In this document: positions 24,355 to 35,759 of the stretch, piece after piece
How the letters are laid out: every line of letters starts with the position of its first letter
How positions within the stretch are numbered: the stretch's first letter is position 1
Assembly: GCF_901709675.1 (NCBI RefSeq)
Contig: NC_051087.1
Coordinates: 9,946,884-10,010,883 of the forward strand
DNA: 64,000 bases
Source of the DNA: Syngnathus acus
Taxonomy: Eukaryota > Chordata > Actinopteri > Syngnathiformes > Syngnathidae
Direction: 5' to 3'
Program-made: the position numbers and the translations under genes
Notes under the pieces: model-generated
Databases searched by the model: none
The model's input: the letters and a program-made list of their open reading frames with translations, nothing else
What the model was told of the DNA's origin: nothing

Positions 24355-25104
24355 ATGCACACAAGTGGCCTACTTTCATTTTAGAGGCGCACAACTTCTT
24401 TAAAGCCTGTTTCTGTCATGCATTGATAGCGGTCAGTGTTTGTGTGCGTGCGTGCATGCATGCATGTGTGTTTGTGTGCGTGCATGCACATCAGTGAGTT
24501 CATGCGTCGTCTAATCATTATTCTACACACTTCCATCGACACGCTGACCTAATTTTACAGCGCCGTGCAGAACAAAGGCAGTGTGACTGACTGGGTCAGG
24601 ACAGGCAGCATAACTCTCTTTTGAAACACAGCCAACCGACCACACAGGACTTATTTTACAGTCACTTGAATTACTTTTGGTTCCAATCCTCTATTTCAAT
24701 TTGATAGATTTATATGAAATAAAAGATCATTTACGTATTTGACATAATCAACTCAGTTCTTATTAGAGAACTGTGGCCACTCACTGGCCCTAACATTAGG
24801 TACATACGTATGTAGTGTGATCCAATACAAGTGCTATATCAAGCTTTTACAGAGAGAATAATTGTCAATCAAAATTGGAGGGATGGATGGATGATGGCTT
24901 GTACTGAAAAAAACCCCGCAAACTAGTCATTTGATATCAATAATAAATGTCAGCGTGATGCGCAAAACATGCTTAGATTCGAAGAACTGTTCTTATTTAA
25001 GACTGTTACGTTGGATGTCACTGCGCGTTCCCTCAATAGGGAATGAAATGTTCCCAGCAGTGTGATGGCATTGCGAATCTGCTCGACATGAGGACATCCA
25101 GATT

Positions 25105-25110
<6 letters not shown>

Positions 25111-25164
<54 letters not shown>

Positions 25165-25170
25165 CACACA
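25111..25170 (+). repeat. (AC)n microsatellite
   Basis: About 60 bp of AC repeats with one CG interruption near the end. It is intergenic. Confidence 0.97.
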
Positions 25171-28100
25171 CGTACGCTCCTCGGTTACATCCTTACCCCA
25201 ACCATTCCTCTCCTTGCACTGCTGACCTACATACTGCAGCATCCTGGTTACATAACCAGCCTGGACTGTTGATCACTGCAGGCGATGCAGCGCCAACACG
25301 CTCAAGCTCTTAAACGACACCCCCCCCCATCAATCTCCCTCCCTTCTCCCCCCTGTCATACGCTCCGTCGATTATATGGCCTCCAACTACTTCAGTTTTT
25401 TTTTTTAACTATCCCGGGTCAGTTTGTTGCTCAACAGGAGTTAATGTGAGTGTGCAATTAATTATTAATTAATGTTCAGAACATTGGCTCAATGTTAGTT
25501 TAAATACTTGCAGGGAACATTTAGGCAACATTCCGTTCCCAAAAAGTGTGCCACCGCAATCCAGTGTGCCCCTTGGCTTTGTTCCACTAACCTGCTCCCT
25601 CAAGCAGCAGCAGTAGCAGCAGCAACAACGCTCCCTTCAGAATAGTTTGCCCGAATGTACACTGTAGACTAGAGTCAAATTATGTAAGAACCCCCCCCCC
25701 CTTCCCCACCATCCTCCTCCCCATCCCTTCTCACTGACCTACTTTTACTCTCATGGCCCATTTTTTCATTAATAGCCCTTGTCCTGTGCACATCACCATG
25801 GTGGGTTGGAAAAGAAGGAACGAGAGCGCAAACAAGCGCGGAGATGATGTAATCATCTTGTTGTGGAAAGTTGCACTGTTGAATAAAAGTTGATCATGTT
25901 ATGTTCCTCTGCGACAGCCATTGCTGTGCACGAGGAAGACAAACATTATGTAATGTAGGTAAGCACTTGAAAAAATAGTTTGCTCAGTATTGCAACACCT
26001 TTGCAATCTTGGCGTCACATTCCTGTATTAGACCATACGCGACCCGTGTCAGTGACACTTAGCTTGGCCAAGGCAAGAGCTACTGATCCATCCGAGTACA
26101 AATGAGTTGCGTAATCTTCACAACACTTGTTCCTAATACTTCGTCTTTTATTTGAAACGGGCATTGATTACTTTCAAATTAGAGTTTGAAATTAAATTCT
26201 GCTTAACTGTAACAAACATCCTAACTTATTCAATGGCCAATGTGGCTAGACGGTTTTGTAAAAAAACAATAACAGCAAGACTGAGTGTGGGTGACTTTTA
26301 TGCTGGAGGGAAAAGGTTTATGAGTGAGTGAAAAGCCAAAACTTGTAAAGGGAAGTGGTGATTGGCAAAGACACTAAAACATGCTGGTGGCCTTAAAAGT
26401 GGAATTTGGGATTCAATCTCTTAGCAAATAGCAGTTGCAGTACAGCAATGATATATTATAAATCATTCTACTTGCTTTAAGCAACTGTATGTAGGACGTT
26501 GTACAAAAAAGTAAAATAATATATTATAATTTGTAGATGCTAAGTTTTCTTTTGTTAAAACAATATCTCTAATACTTTCTGAAGGCAGAATTAAAAGCAG
26601 CTGAAGTCACACAGCTTGCCACCAATGCACGATAGGTTAATTATTAAAATTTTATAGATAGTATTATCGTACTATACATACTGTCCTCGCAGCACATCAT
26701 TGATGTTGTTTCATTCACTATTGATAAACATCTTGCTTGCCTGAGCATGTGGAAGCTACTTATGCATGTGCTATATCTTTTTCTTCTGTGATCACAGCCA
26801 ACTCAATAATTTCTCCCATGACAAGTGACGTTTCAACAGCCTTTTATTCTTCCCAATTTTCAACCTTTACAATCAAAATAAAGCACATTTTTCATTTCAC
26901 CATTGCGCATATCCATGTGAAGTGGAGCAAAACATTTTCACTTTATGGACAAGCTTCTCTTTTGGGGGTGTCATTTCCGCAAAAGTTGAGGTGAACGATA
27001 CAGATTATACAGTAACACGGAGTACAAATCATTGCATTGGGTAGCATGAGCAAATACACAGCACAACCGGGAAGACCAAAATGACACAACAAGAGGACAA
27101 TAAAATTACATGTAATAGACAAAATATTAACCAAATATAATAGAAAATAATTAATACAAATAGTGAGCGCAGTATACAAGTGATCGAGACAACTTTACAT
27201 TTATACATAGTGGCCAAGGCAGGCACCTGGAAGGGAAACTGTTCAAAAGATTGTTTGCTTTTGTGCGACTGCTTGAACTCTGTGCACATTGGGTTTGGTA
27301 ACAGGGCTGTTCAAAATTCAGAATTCATTTCAATTCAATGGATGACTTCGAAGTGACTCTACCCCACTGGATGTTGAATGACAGGAAGAGAAAGTGAATT
27401 CAATGCAATTCAGAGAAACGCATATATATGGGCAAGAATGAGAGAGTGTATTTCACTAGTGTGCTCCATGTTCAAATGTTTGGGTGGCCATTTTAAAGAC
27501 TTACAGTTCACTATTTACTATGATTGTTTGCATGAAATTTATGGTGTTAGACTTGTTTACTGTAAAGCTTCATTGTTGAATACGCTTTCATTTTGCGTCA
27601 TGAATTTCAGTTTTACTTCCTGCAACTTGAATTTCGATTGCATTATTGTTTCCTGTTTGCCCCCTGAATTCATTTTCGTATTCAACAATTGGAGTTTAGA
27701 GGTCATTGTCGATTCACTTCTGAACTTTATAAAGCCCTGCTTGAGAAGTCGCCGGCCAATGTGAAAATGTGACAAGAGACGGACGGCACAATAAAAGAGG
27801 CACCTTAGGAGAAAACCATAGCAGCTTTGCTGGTTGGAAATGGGAGTCATCTTTTTATTAGACACCTACAACATGAAGGTGTGTCCATTCTGTTGTGTAG
27901 CCAGCAAGGCTCGTCTTGTGCTTGTCAGCACTGCATAGCCTTAACCGATATGACCAAAGGACTCGAATGTTTGGGACGTTTTTGGTTGGTGTTATAGCGA
28001 TCAAATCGGCCAAAACAGGAACCAAAGTTGATTCGTTCATTGAGTGTGGATGTCTTTTTTTTTTTTTTTTAACTGCTTTAGATCTTTGAGGCATTTACTC

Positions 28101-28514
28101 TGTAAATTGTCTGAACAGTTAAGCACATTAAAGTACAAGACATATGCATCCAATTTTTTTTTTTTTTGCCGCATTTTCTTTTTAAAATATATACCTCAAG
28201 TATGCAAATGTATGTCACAAATTTTACAATCTAAGTGCTTGAAGTAAAAAGGATGTGTGTGTGTGTGTATGTGTGTGTGTGTGTACAGGCAAAGGACTGA
28301 CTCTTATTGAAAAAGGATTGTTACTGTACCAATAAAAGATGACAAAAAAAATTCTTTGGTCAAAGAAATGTTCTTATAATGCCACAATAGATGTGTACGC
28401 TGGCCAGAACTACCCCAGACTAAAACTTTCTCATTCTGTCACCTCCCTCAGTGACTGATGTGTTCTTTAAATCGGAGGGACACGTGGGAGGTAGGAGATA
28501 ATAAAGGGAAACAG

Positions 28515-28774
28515 TAAGGCTGCTCAATTGACATTTAATCATGATTACGATTTTGGCTCCAATCTCAAAATATAATCCAGGAGAAATGAAAAATTGGTGT
28601 TTCCGTTCTGAGACGCGCATGCGCAACTCAAACACCACACCCCGTCGTGTGTATTTTTTTAATTTATTTTTTTAAAGGTGTTCAATAAATACTGTTCCAA
28701 ACATATTCAATAAATGCTGTTCCAATTTCAAAAACAATCGTGATTATGATTTTATTCATAATCGAGCAGCCCTA
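28515..28774. mobile_element. hAT-like MITE in the probable nfil3-like 3' UTR
   Basis: The left end is TAAGGCTGCTCAATTGA and the right end is AATCGAGCAGCCCTA, giving imperfect terminal inverted repeats of the GGGCTGCTCGATTA type that is widespread in fish. The flanks GGAAACAG and GGTGACAG (6 of 8 identical) look like an 8-bp target-site duplication, as hAT elements make. The element is about 260 bp with no ORF. It lies some 185 bp downstream of the nfil3-like stop codon and supplies AATAAA hexamers on the minus strand. Confidence 0.75.
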
Positions 28775-28958
28775 GGTGACAGTGAAAGTGGATGGAAATC
28801 ATTTCCTAGCTAGGCCTCATTTTTGCCGACAGCACGAATGGAGTTCTCGTTGCGCAAGCTCGAGCATCTCCCAACTGTTCTTAAACGCGCTTCGGACCAC
28901 TGCTGGATGCCTTTTGAGAGTCCAATTTTGCATCAGGCCTTGGCCTGATCTCCTCAGT

Positions 28959-30659
28959 CTACTCAGCCTCATTCTCTGCCTCTCTGGTCTCACTGCTGAC
29001 CTGGCTGCTGTGAGAGTTGCTAGGCAGTGCCAAGTAAGGGTGTTGCGGCAGCGTAGGGGATGGGGACATGGAGACGCCCATGTAGACCTCCATCCGCGCT
29101 TTCGTCGCCCCAGTGGACATGGCTCGGTTCTTGAGGCGCAGCTTGTGGGGCAGGGCAGTTGCTTTGACCTCAAATTGGCTCTCCCCGTGTGGCCCGACAG
29201 GCGCTGAAGCTTTCTGGTGGTAGCTGCTGATGTCTGAGGACGAGGAGGAGGGGGATTCATCATCAGTTGAAGCCTCCTTGTCGGAGCTTCGGGGGTCCCC
29301 GTCGCTAGATGATGTGTCTTTAGCGGAGGAATTCTCTTGGTAGAAGCCAGCGGTTCTAGGGCCTCCCTCATAGGTGAGAACTGGAGGCTCTTCGTCCATT
29401 GTGTTGAGGTAGCCGTTGTGCCGCGAGAACGCCGACATGCCCTCCTCGGTGCTGTGAATCAGATTGGGAGCAAAGGGGTTCCGGCTCTCAGCTTGCTCAA
29501 GGCCGTTCTCCTGAGACCGGCAGCTGTAAGGCCCCTGATGACTCTGGTGCTGCTGCTGGCCATGGTTCCGTGCCAACGGCTCCTCAGAGTATTCATACTG
29601 CTCACAGTCCATGGTCTTTGTTCTCTCCAGCTTCTCGGCGACCTCGGCGATGGTCATGGAACATTCAGAGAACTTTGAGTTGGAGGTGTGCTGGCCGTGC
29701 TGCATCCTGCTCTGCTGCTCATCTGGCCTGTGGCTCTCCATGGGGTAACACCCGCTGCTGGAGCGATACAGGATGACACTCCTTTGTGACGAAGTGGCTT
29801 GGGAGGTGGAAGTGGAGGCCTCCATGAGGCCCTGCTCCTGCTGGTAGTCTATGGCAGACTCAGCCAATTGCGTACTCTGCTGGTGAGGAGACATCAAAGC
29901 GGGATGGATGCCATGGTAAACACGGCTTGGCAATCCGTTGGCCATGCCGGCAGAAAGTCCCGTGCTTTCCAGCCTTACCAACTCCATGTTGTGAGGCTCC
30001 TTCTTTATGTTGTAGCCCAAAGGTTCGGGGCTGTCCCTTGAGGAGCCATCAGATAGGTCTGACACAGATCCCCGAGGAGAATACTTGGTGAGCGCTGAGT
30101 GGCGCTCACCGCGGCTGGGCTGTTCGGTTTCAGAAGAGTCCGAGTTCAGCATCACCTGGGATGCACTGGAGTAGCCGCTACTTGAGAGGTAGGCGTTATT
30201 GGGGGTGCCGCTGGTGCTGCTCCCGTTGCTACTTGTGTTACCAGTAGCTGCGCTGCTAGCGATCTGCTGGCTCTTCTCCATGTAGGACGCTGTGCTGATG
30301 AGTCCAAAGCGCAACTTGAGCTGAAGCAGTTCTGTTTTTAGACGAACATTCTCTTCATTCAGGGCCATGACCCGGTTCTCTAGAACCATGTCGTTCAGGC
30401 GACGTTTCTCCCTTGAGCGCTTTGCTGCTTCGTTGTTCTTCCTCCGTTTTTCCCAATATGAATCGTCCTTTTTCTCATCAGAGATGAATTCCCGCTTGCG
30501 CCGGGATGCCACAGTAGGCTTGGAACCCTTAGCCTGGCGGCTGGCCCGTGCCCCGCCCTCCGGAAGAGGGGATGGGAGGTCACTATAACTCGTAAAACTG
30601 TCAACCTCCATGGCATTTTTGTTGCTGGTGGATGAGATGTGTAGACTCAGGTTTTCCAT
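28959..30659 (-). CDS. nfil3: NFIL3-like (E4BP4) bZIP transcriptional repressor
   Basis: A single-exon CDS of 566 codons from the ATG at 30659 to TAG at 28959; the open frame extends 21 codons further upstream to 30722. The N-terminal part contains [13 protein letters not shown], then the basic region [20 protein letters not shown] (about residues 69-88) and a leucine zipper through LKLRFGLIS, the diagnostic NFIL3 arrangement. The remainder is Ser- and Gln-rich with [10 protein letters not shown], a likely repression-domain segment, and [13 protein letters not shown] near the C-terminus, as in NFIL3. Family members bind D-box sites (TTAYGTAA) and repress transcription in circadian and immune settings. 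Teleosts keep several nfil3 paralogs, so this may be one of the numbered copies. An intron-less CDS is normal for this family. The large open frames overlapping it (28817-29371 and others) are shadows. Confidence 0.9.
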   Translation of the reverse strand: MENLSLHISSTSNKNAMEVDSFTSYSDLPSPLPEGGARASRQAKGSKPTVASRRKREFISDEKKDDSYWEKRRKNNEAAKRSREKRRLNDMVLENRVMALNEENVRLKTELLQLKLRFGLISTASYMEKSQQIASSAATGNTSSNGSSTSGTPNNAYLSSSGYSSASQVMLNSDSSETEQPSRGERHSALTKYSPRGSVSDLSDGSSRDSPEPLGYNIKKEPHNMELVRLESTGLSAGMANGLPSRVYHGIHPALMSPHQQSTQLAESAIDYQQEQGLMEASTSTSQATSSQRSVILYRSSSGCYPMESHRPDEQQSRMQHGQHTSNSKFSECSMTIAEVAEKLERTKTMDCEQYEYSEEPLARNHGQQQHQSHQGPYSCRSQENGLEQAESRNPFAPNLIHSTEEGMSAFSRHNGYLNTMDEEPPVLTYEGGPRTAGFYQENSSAKDTSSSDGDPRSSDKEASTDDESPSSSSSDISSYHQKASAPVGPHGESQFEVKATALPHKLRLKNRAMSTGATKARMEVYMGVSMSPSPTLPQHPYLALPSNSHSSQVSSETREAENEAE

Positions 30660-30715
30660 TTTTCCAAGCGGGGGCCGGAGTTGAACTCCAGCAAGTGTGT
30701 AGCGAAGATGCGCAG

Positions 30716-30956
30716 GTATCACACAAAGGCTTTGTTAGCTATTCTCACTATGTTGCGGGATCAGCAAAGACTTCCGAATGAGGTATTTGTGCAAATCGAA
30801 GAGAGAGCCTCATTGATTTCTCTTGCCACTCGTTTCCTCGATCAGAATGCTCAAGTGTCCAAATTAGCCAAGAAGATTAAAAACAGGTGGAACTCCATGA
30901 ACACCTTAGACATTGAACTTGTTTTTCACGAGAAAAAAGAAGAAAAAAAGAATTGA
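30716..30956 (+). other. unassigned coding-like ORF, possible retro-fragment or last exon
   Basis: On the plus strand, antisense to the region just upstream of nfil3, an open frame follows an acceptor-like GATGCGCAG and runs to TGA at 30954-30956. It encodes about 80 residues: [18 protein letters not shown], then ERASLISLATRFLD, SKLAKKIKNRW and a Lys/Glu-rich end. The composition looks like a helical protein end and not random sequence, with slight resemblance to TFIIS-type helical bundles. I do not recognise the gene. No upstream plus-strand exon was found within the window, so it may be a processed fragment or coincidental antisense. Confidence 0.3.
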
Positions 30957-31013
30957 GCTTGGATTTTTCAAGAGGTTTGGTTTTCTTGGCACACTGCAAG
31001 TCTCTGGAGTCTC

Positions 31014-31158
31014 TCAGTAAGGGAACTGGAGTTTACTAGTGTCTTCCCAAATGTTTTGCACATTCGTGGAGCCCGTCAGGCTGTAGCACTTCTCATCACA
31101 GAAGATGTAGGTCAGGCTGTCTACTTTGGGGCTCGCTGAGGATCCAGCTTCAATGCCG
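31014..31158 (-). other. candidate terminal exon of an unidentified minus-strand transcript
   Basis: An acceptor ATAACAG is followed by an open frame of 48 codons and a TGA (31014-31016). It contains VDSLTYIFCDEKCYSLTG and ends DTSKLQFPY. Its phase fits the donor at 34763 (AG then GTAATT). No known family is recognised. It may instead be 5' untranslated sequence of nfil3. Confidence 0.3.
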
Positions 31159-32881
31159 CTGTTATGTAGTGAGAGAAGAGGGAGGGGGGGCAAGAAAAAT
31201 AGTTAGACTGGCAGTAATAGTCTCTCTGTAGTCATCATAAAATCAATTTCAAATCAAATCAATTTCATTCCAAGCCGAGGTCCACTTGCACACACTCAAA
31301 GAAAAGTCACTATATCACTGAGGTGTACCAAAGGTCATTTTGAAGTCTTTTGGTTGACTGTGTTTTGAAGTAAGCTGGCACCATAGAAAGGAAAAACAAA
31401 CTTGCCAAAGTCTACGTGATGCTTGCTTTTCTGGTTTTTACCCAGCCTTTAATGGAGTCAGAGCAACAATTGTTTTATTCCCTGATTGACACATAAGCTA
31501 CTGAACTTCCTTGTACTGCTTCAACGTGGTCGCTCAAAAAGAAAAAGCCTGCGCCACCCAACATGTCTTGCTACAAAATGGCTTACACTGAATAACTGAA
31601 TGCAGCTAAAAAGCTGACTGCAATTATTATTTGATCTCATTTACAGTTGAGTGCATAGTGGTCTGCAATAACCACTGATCAGATGTAACTGATTTTGTGG
31701 TTGTCTATCGTCTTTAGACAGCAGCCTAGTTGACATAAGGGCTGGGTGCTATGAGTCATGCGTGCTAACAAGTTGAGTCATGCGTGGGCCACCATGCCAC
31801 CGCTTTCAGTGTAGCTTTCTGGAATTCATTCAAATTACTGTGCCCCTGGATTGATTACCAATTCTGTAGTAAAAAAAAAAAAAAAAAAAAAGTCTTTTCA
31901 ATTAGATTTCCCCGATCTCAAATGTAAAAAATTAACAAGCAGCAATAATAATAATAAAAAAGTACAATTTCTGGTTCAGACAATATTTTAGGTTGCTATT
32001 TTGTGCAATGTACATAATTTGTCTTTGGCATGCTATTTCCTGTATCTACTGTGGCTGCTGAAACAATGCAAATTCATCCAACTAGATTAATAAAAGGTCT
32101 TAAAGGTTTTAAATATTTATAAGTCATATAAGTCATATATTAACATTTAAACTAATTTGACACACACTCCTCTCAGCTGACTTATCACGTGATTTTGTCT
32201 ATTATTTGTTATTCAGCACAATGAACCAAAGTTATTTTAATCAAGCTTAAAAAAATTAATCTTGGTACATTTATAAATGAAACAATATATATAGTTCCAA
32301 CAAATGTAGTCAGTAAACACTACGATAAATGTGTGCTCAACATTCAAGTTGAGCATTAGTTACTGCATTACTCAACTTAAGCTAGAACACAATGACTTTG
32401 TTACATCATTAACAGTCTTCTTCTTCTTCTTGAACAGTGACGGGAAAAAGAAAACCACAATTTAACCTTGAACTAGCTTGTGTAATTATCAAAATACCTC
32501 AGCATTTGTTTAGTCACACTTGTTTTTTCATAACTAGAGGCTAAAGGCATGGCTTGCAACCAAACTAGTGTGACTGCCTTTTATCAGCTCCCCGATTTCT
32601 TTTTAAACGAACGCGAGTATTGCAACATGAGAGCGACTGGGTTACAACAGATGTGGAAAAATTTAGGGGTCAACCCCTCCTCCTCACTACGAAATATTTT
32701 CATAAAGACCACAGAGGGAAGTGAGGGAACAAAGGCGGGCGGGAAGGAAGCTTGCATACGTCTGCGCTGTCCCACTGACCTAGAAAAACGCTAAGCAGTA
32801 AACACTCCCGTCTTTGACAGTACGCCATAAAATAGGTCAGTAGAACTACAAGTGAGGGAGGGCGAGAGAAGGAAAGCGTAT

Positions 32882-33270
32882 TAGAGCGCACTCTATAAAT
32901 AGTCCAAAAGAAAGAGGGGGGGAGAAGGTTGGATGACAGAAGGAATTCAGCACAATGATATCAAGAGACAAACTTCAATATGTCAATAGCATAATACTCC
33001 CGATGGAGGATCAATTTGATCACAACAGTAATTCCCTGTGCGCGTTCGAAAGAGCCAGCAAAGCAGCACAGAACAATGAGCATCAGAGGCAGATGAAAAA
33101 TTATAGCTGGAGATGGCATTGACGTCAGAGCACACACCCATCTCCGCAGCCTAACTCGCGCATAACAGCCTCTCTCTTTGGACTGCTAGGGGAGGGAGGG
33201 AGGGAGGGATGGGCTGCTCTGCTTTTTTCCCTTCTTGGGTACGTGCTCTGAATCCGTCTTGCGTAATATG
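32882..33270 (-). promoter_or_regulatory. candidate promoter/regulatory region upstream of nfil3-like
   Basis: A consensus CRE core (TGACGTCA, about 33120-33127) is followed on the minus strand about 20 bases later by GCTATAATTTTT and further on by CTATTTATAGAG (about 32892). A C/EBP- or D-box-like TTGCGTAA lies near 33262. CRE plus TATA-like spacing reading leftward would suit an inducible minus-strand gene such as nfil3. This rests on motifs only; no transcription start is demonstrated. Confidence 0.3.
33190..33210 (+). repeat. (GGGA)n tract
   Basis: GGGAGGGAGGGAGGGAGGGA, a short purine-rich simple repeat within the candidate regulatory region. Confidence 0.9.
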
Positions 33271-34688
33271 GGCATTATAGTAGTTACAGTTTTGCTGACT
33301 TTAAATTATGCAAGGTGCGGGGGAGGGAAGCGGTTAAATCCAACAGTCTGGCTGTCTTTATTAACTACTGTAAAATCAGACAGAATATGTTGCGTCTTTC
33401 AGTTTCGGGCTTATTAAGCTCTGAAGCTCTTTCCAGCAACTTTCTACTTGGAGAGGAATGCTTCACCTCTGACCCCCACTGAGACTAGTGTGAGTCAACA
33501 GCGAGGTATCCCTGTTCCCCTCCTCCAACTTTTTAAGAGCTCCAACCACACACGTGGAGCGCCCATTTTGCCCCACTGCTTTGTGTCTATAGATTCAACG
33601 GAGGGAGATGGAACAAGAGACGAGAGACCACCATAATTTGTGAACTAAAGTGTTCCTGTGTGTACCGATTTGTAGCAGGCATTAAATTACTAAAATGTTC
33701 AAATAAAAGCGGGTCCTCTTTTTTAACATACTCTAAAAATGCTAATAATACATCATAAAAAAATGATTGTATCTTGCATTCTTTATATATTTATATAAAC
33801 TGGACTGGCCATGTGGGGGAAATGACTCCACATCTTTAACAAGCAGGCCCAGCCCCACAGGAAAAAAAAAGTTGTTGAAAGTTACTTACTGTTCTGTTAA
33901 TCACACATCATTTATAGGACAAAGGAGCAAGCCCTGCAGAAATGTTTTCTCTTTAGGTCAAAGTCAATCTAAGTAGCCTTGTATGCCGTTTGTACGTTCC
34001 GTCACCCAAATACAGGTCTGACCTACATTCAAAAGCAGACTGGGAAAGCGCATCACAGACGCTCTGAAAACAGACCAGCTGGCAGCAGGCTGGCTGAAAT
34101 GGCTCACCAGAACCCGGCCTGCCAGACAAGCCTTTTTCCATGCATTGCATCACATCCTGAATGTTCACTTGTTTCTATTTTCAGCAAAGGCACGACAATG
34201 CCATGTTGGGCATCTTTGGGGGGGCTCAGTACTCATTTAATTCACATTACCACTCAACTAAAATTACTCATATTTGTATATATTTAACACCTTTGTGCTG
34301 ACGTACTTTAAACGTCTGCTTTCATTATCACACAAATAATCGGCAGGGTGTAAACGGGAATCAATTATAGGACCTTTTGTCCCAGGAGAGATATTTGCAA
34401 CTCCCTGCTGCGTACTGGTTATGTCATCCCTTCCGACTCCTTGGCAACACTCTGTGCCTTACTTAACAGGCATTTGGAATCAAAAGAAGTCATTTTGAAG
34501 GAGCGTTACAGTGAATTAGGGGAATTAAAACAACCCACATGCGTTTCTTACAGAGAACACCATTTCGCTAAATTGAATATTTTACATTTACGATCGAACC
34601 TCTGATTAAGCGGTGTTATTTAAATTATCTCCATTATGCTAGCTAAGAGCGTGAAACAAGTGGATTTATAACAATATTAGCCGCGCAA

Positions 34689-34717
34689 AAGCAAGCAAGC
34701 AAGCAAGCAAGCAAGCC
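34689..34717 (+). repeat. (AAGC)n tetranucleotide repeat
   Basis: Seven consecutive AAGC units next to the exon-like block at 34763-34985. Confidence 0.95.
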
Positions 34718-34762
34718 GCTGCCTCGGTTACTCGCTGGAAAACACCACCGGGAGGAAATTAC

Positions 34763-34985
34763 CTCACCTTGACATTGAGCACACAATGTGGACCACGCGT
34801 TTCCAGTCTATTTTTGTTCCGGCTAATAACGCAGTAAAGGGCAAACACGGACACCAACGAGCTCAACAAAAGAATCCAACGTGTTTTGTCCAACGGAACG
34901 TCTCGAAGTGACGGGCGCGGGCGGGTTGCCGGCTGGCAGAGTCGCCATGTGAACAATAACCGGCCATAACCGGCGTGTCCTCTTC
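34763..34985 (-). other. candidate exon with a membrane-helix-like frame but no ATG
   Basis: The minus-strand open frame encodes WILLLSSLVSVFALYCVIS between basic residues, a signal-anchor-like profile, and ends at a double donor (CAAG then GTGAG, then GTAATT). Read with the second donor it is in phase with 31158-31014. The frame has no ATG; it begins at TTG, so an upstream coding exon would be needed. The alternative is a non-coding 5' exon of the nfil3-like gene. The other two frames also open with ATG but end within 50 codons. Confidence 0.3.
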
Positions 34986-35027
34986 TCTAGAAACATTCAG
35001 TAAATAAAAGTCCGCATACACTAACAC

Positions 35028-35420
35028 TTACTATGGGGAATCATCGGGCGCCTAATTCGATCTAATAGCCGAAAAATAGAAGAAAAACAAAGAGTGAGGG
35101 TCGCGCCGTCAAAACATACCTTTGAATGGTGGAGGAGGGGAACACAACCTTCAGGCTTCCCCGACACAAAAGCTGTCTCGCTCCCGTTTCCTTCTTTTCA
35201 GTAGACAAAACCTATCCAGGAAAAATAATAATAATGAACTTGTTCCTTCTGTGGTGTCCGAGTGCGTTCGGGTCCGCTATCTATCTCCGTGCTCGAGCCG
35301 CCCCGTGTTGTGCGCTAGCGGACACTTTGCTCCACTTTGTTGCAGCAGCCTTTCTAGAAATATGTGTTAGTAGGTCAATGGTTGCGTAACAGCTCTTCGG
35401 CTGCCTCGTCACGTTTGTGT
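35028..35420 (-). promoter_or_regulatory. CG-rich block with minus-strand splice donors, probable promoter and 5' UTR
   Basis: It has more CG dinucleotides than the surroundings (for example CGAGTGCGTTCGGGTCCGC near 35260). Minus-strand donors occur at about 35120 (CAAAG then GTATGT) and 35034 (CCATA then GTAAGT). No ATG opens a long frame, so non-coding first exons of a minus-strand gene, nfil3-like or the unidentified transcript, are likely. Confidence 0.4.
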
Positions 35421-35759
35421 CCTCTGTGTTTCCACGCGAGAGTATGCGTGTTACATACACGGCACCCGCCACCACCCACCGCGTGTTTCTGTCTCTCCTT
35501 CAGCCGTGGAGCACATCCATCTTCCAGCGTGGAGTTTCTTTACAATACGGACAGGAACGCGAGCACACGCGCCATGTCAGACACTACGTGTGGCCTGTGT
35601 GAGGGGGACACCATTCGCACAGACTGTTTTTATATATTACTTCTCTTGACATCAGATAGAGGTCACTACATGATGTTGACTGTCATTCTGTTAATTTCCA
35701 ACATCCTACACAATAATAATCATATTGTTATTATTAATATATGCATACACATTTAGATG

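Larger units (their letters stand above)
23471..28514. other. gene-free spacer between rgl3 and nfil3-like
   Basis: No exon-like ORF with recognisable content on either strand. It contains the two compound microsatellites listed separately, short C-runs (25321-25328, 25688-25698), a GCA-rich tract near 25605-25628 and a GT tract near 28255-28284. Any enhancers for the flanking genes cannot be recognised by eye. Confidence 0.55.

Noticed and set aside
28817-29371. 184-codon minus-strand ORF, and plus-strand ORFs 28776-29207 and 29337-29678
   Set aside because: They overlap the nfil3-like CDS in other frames; the bZIP frame alone has family content.
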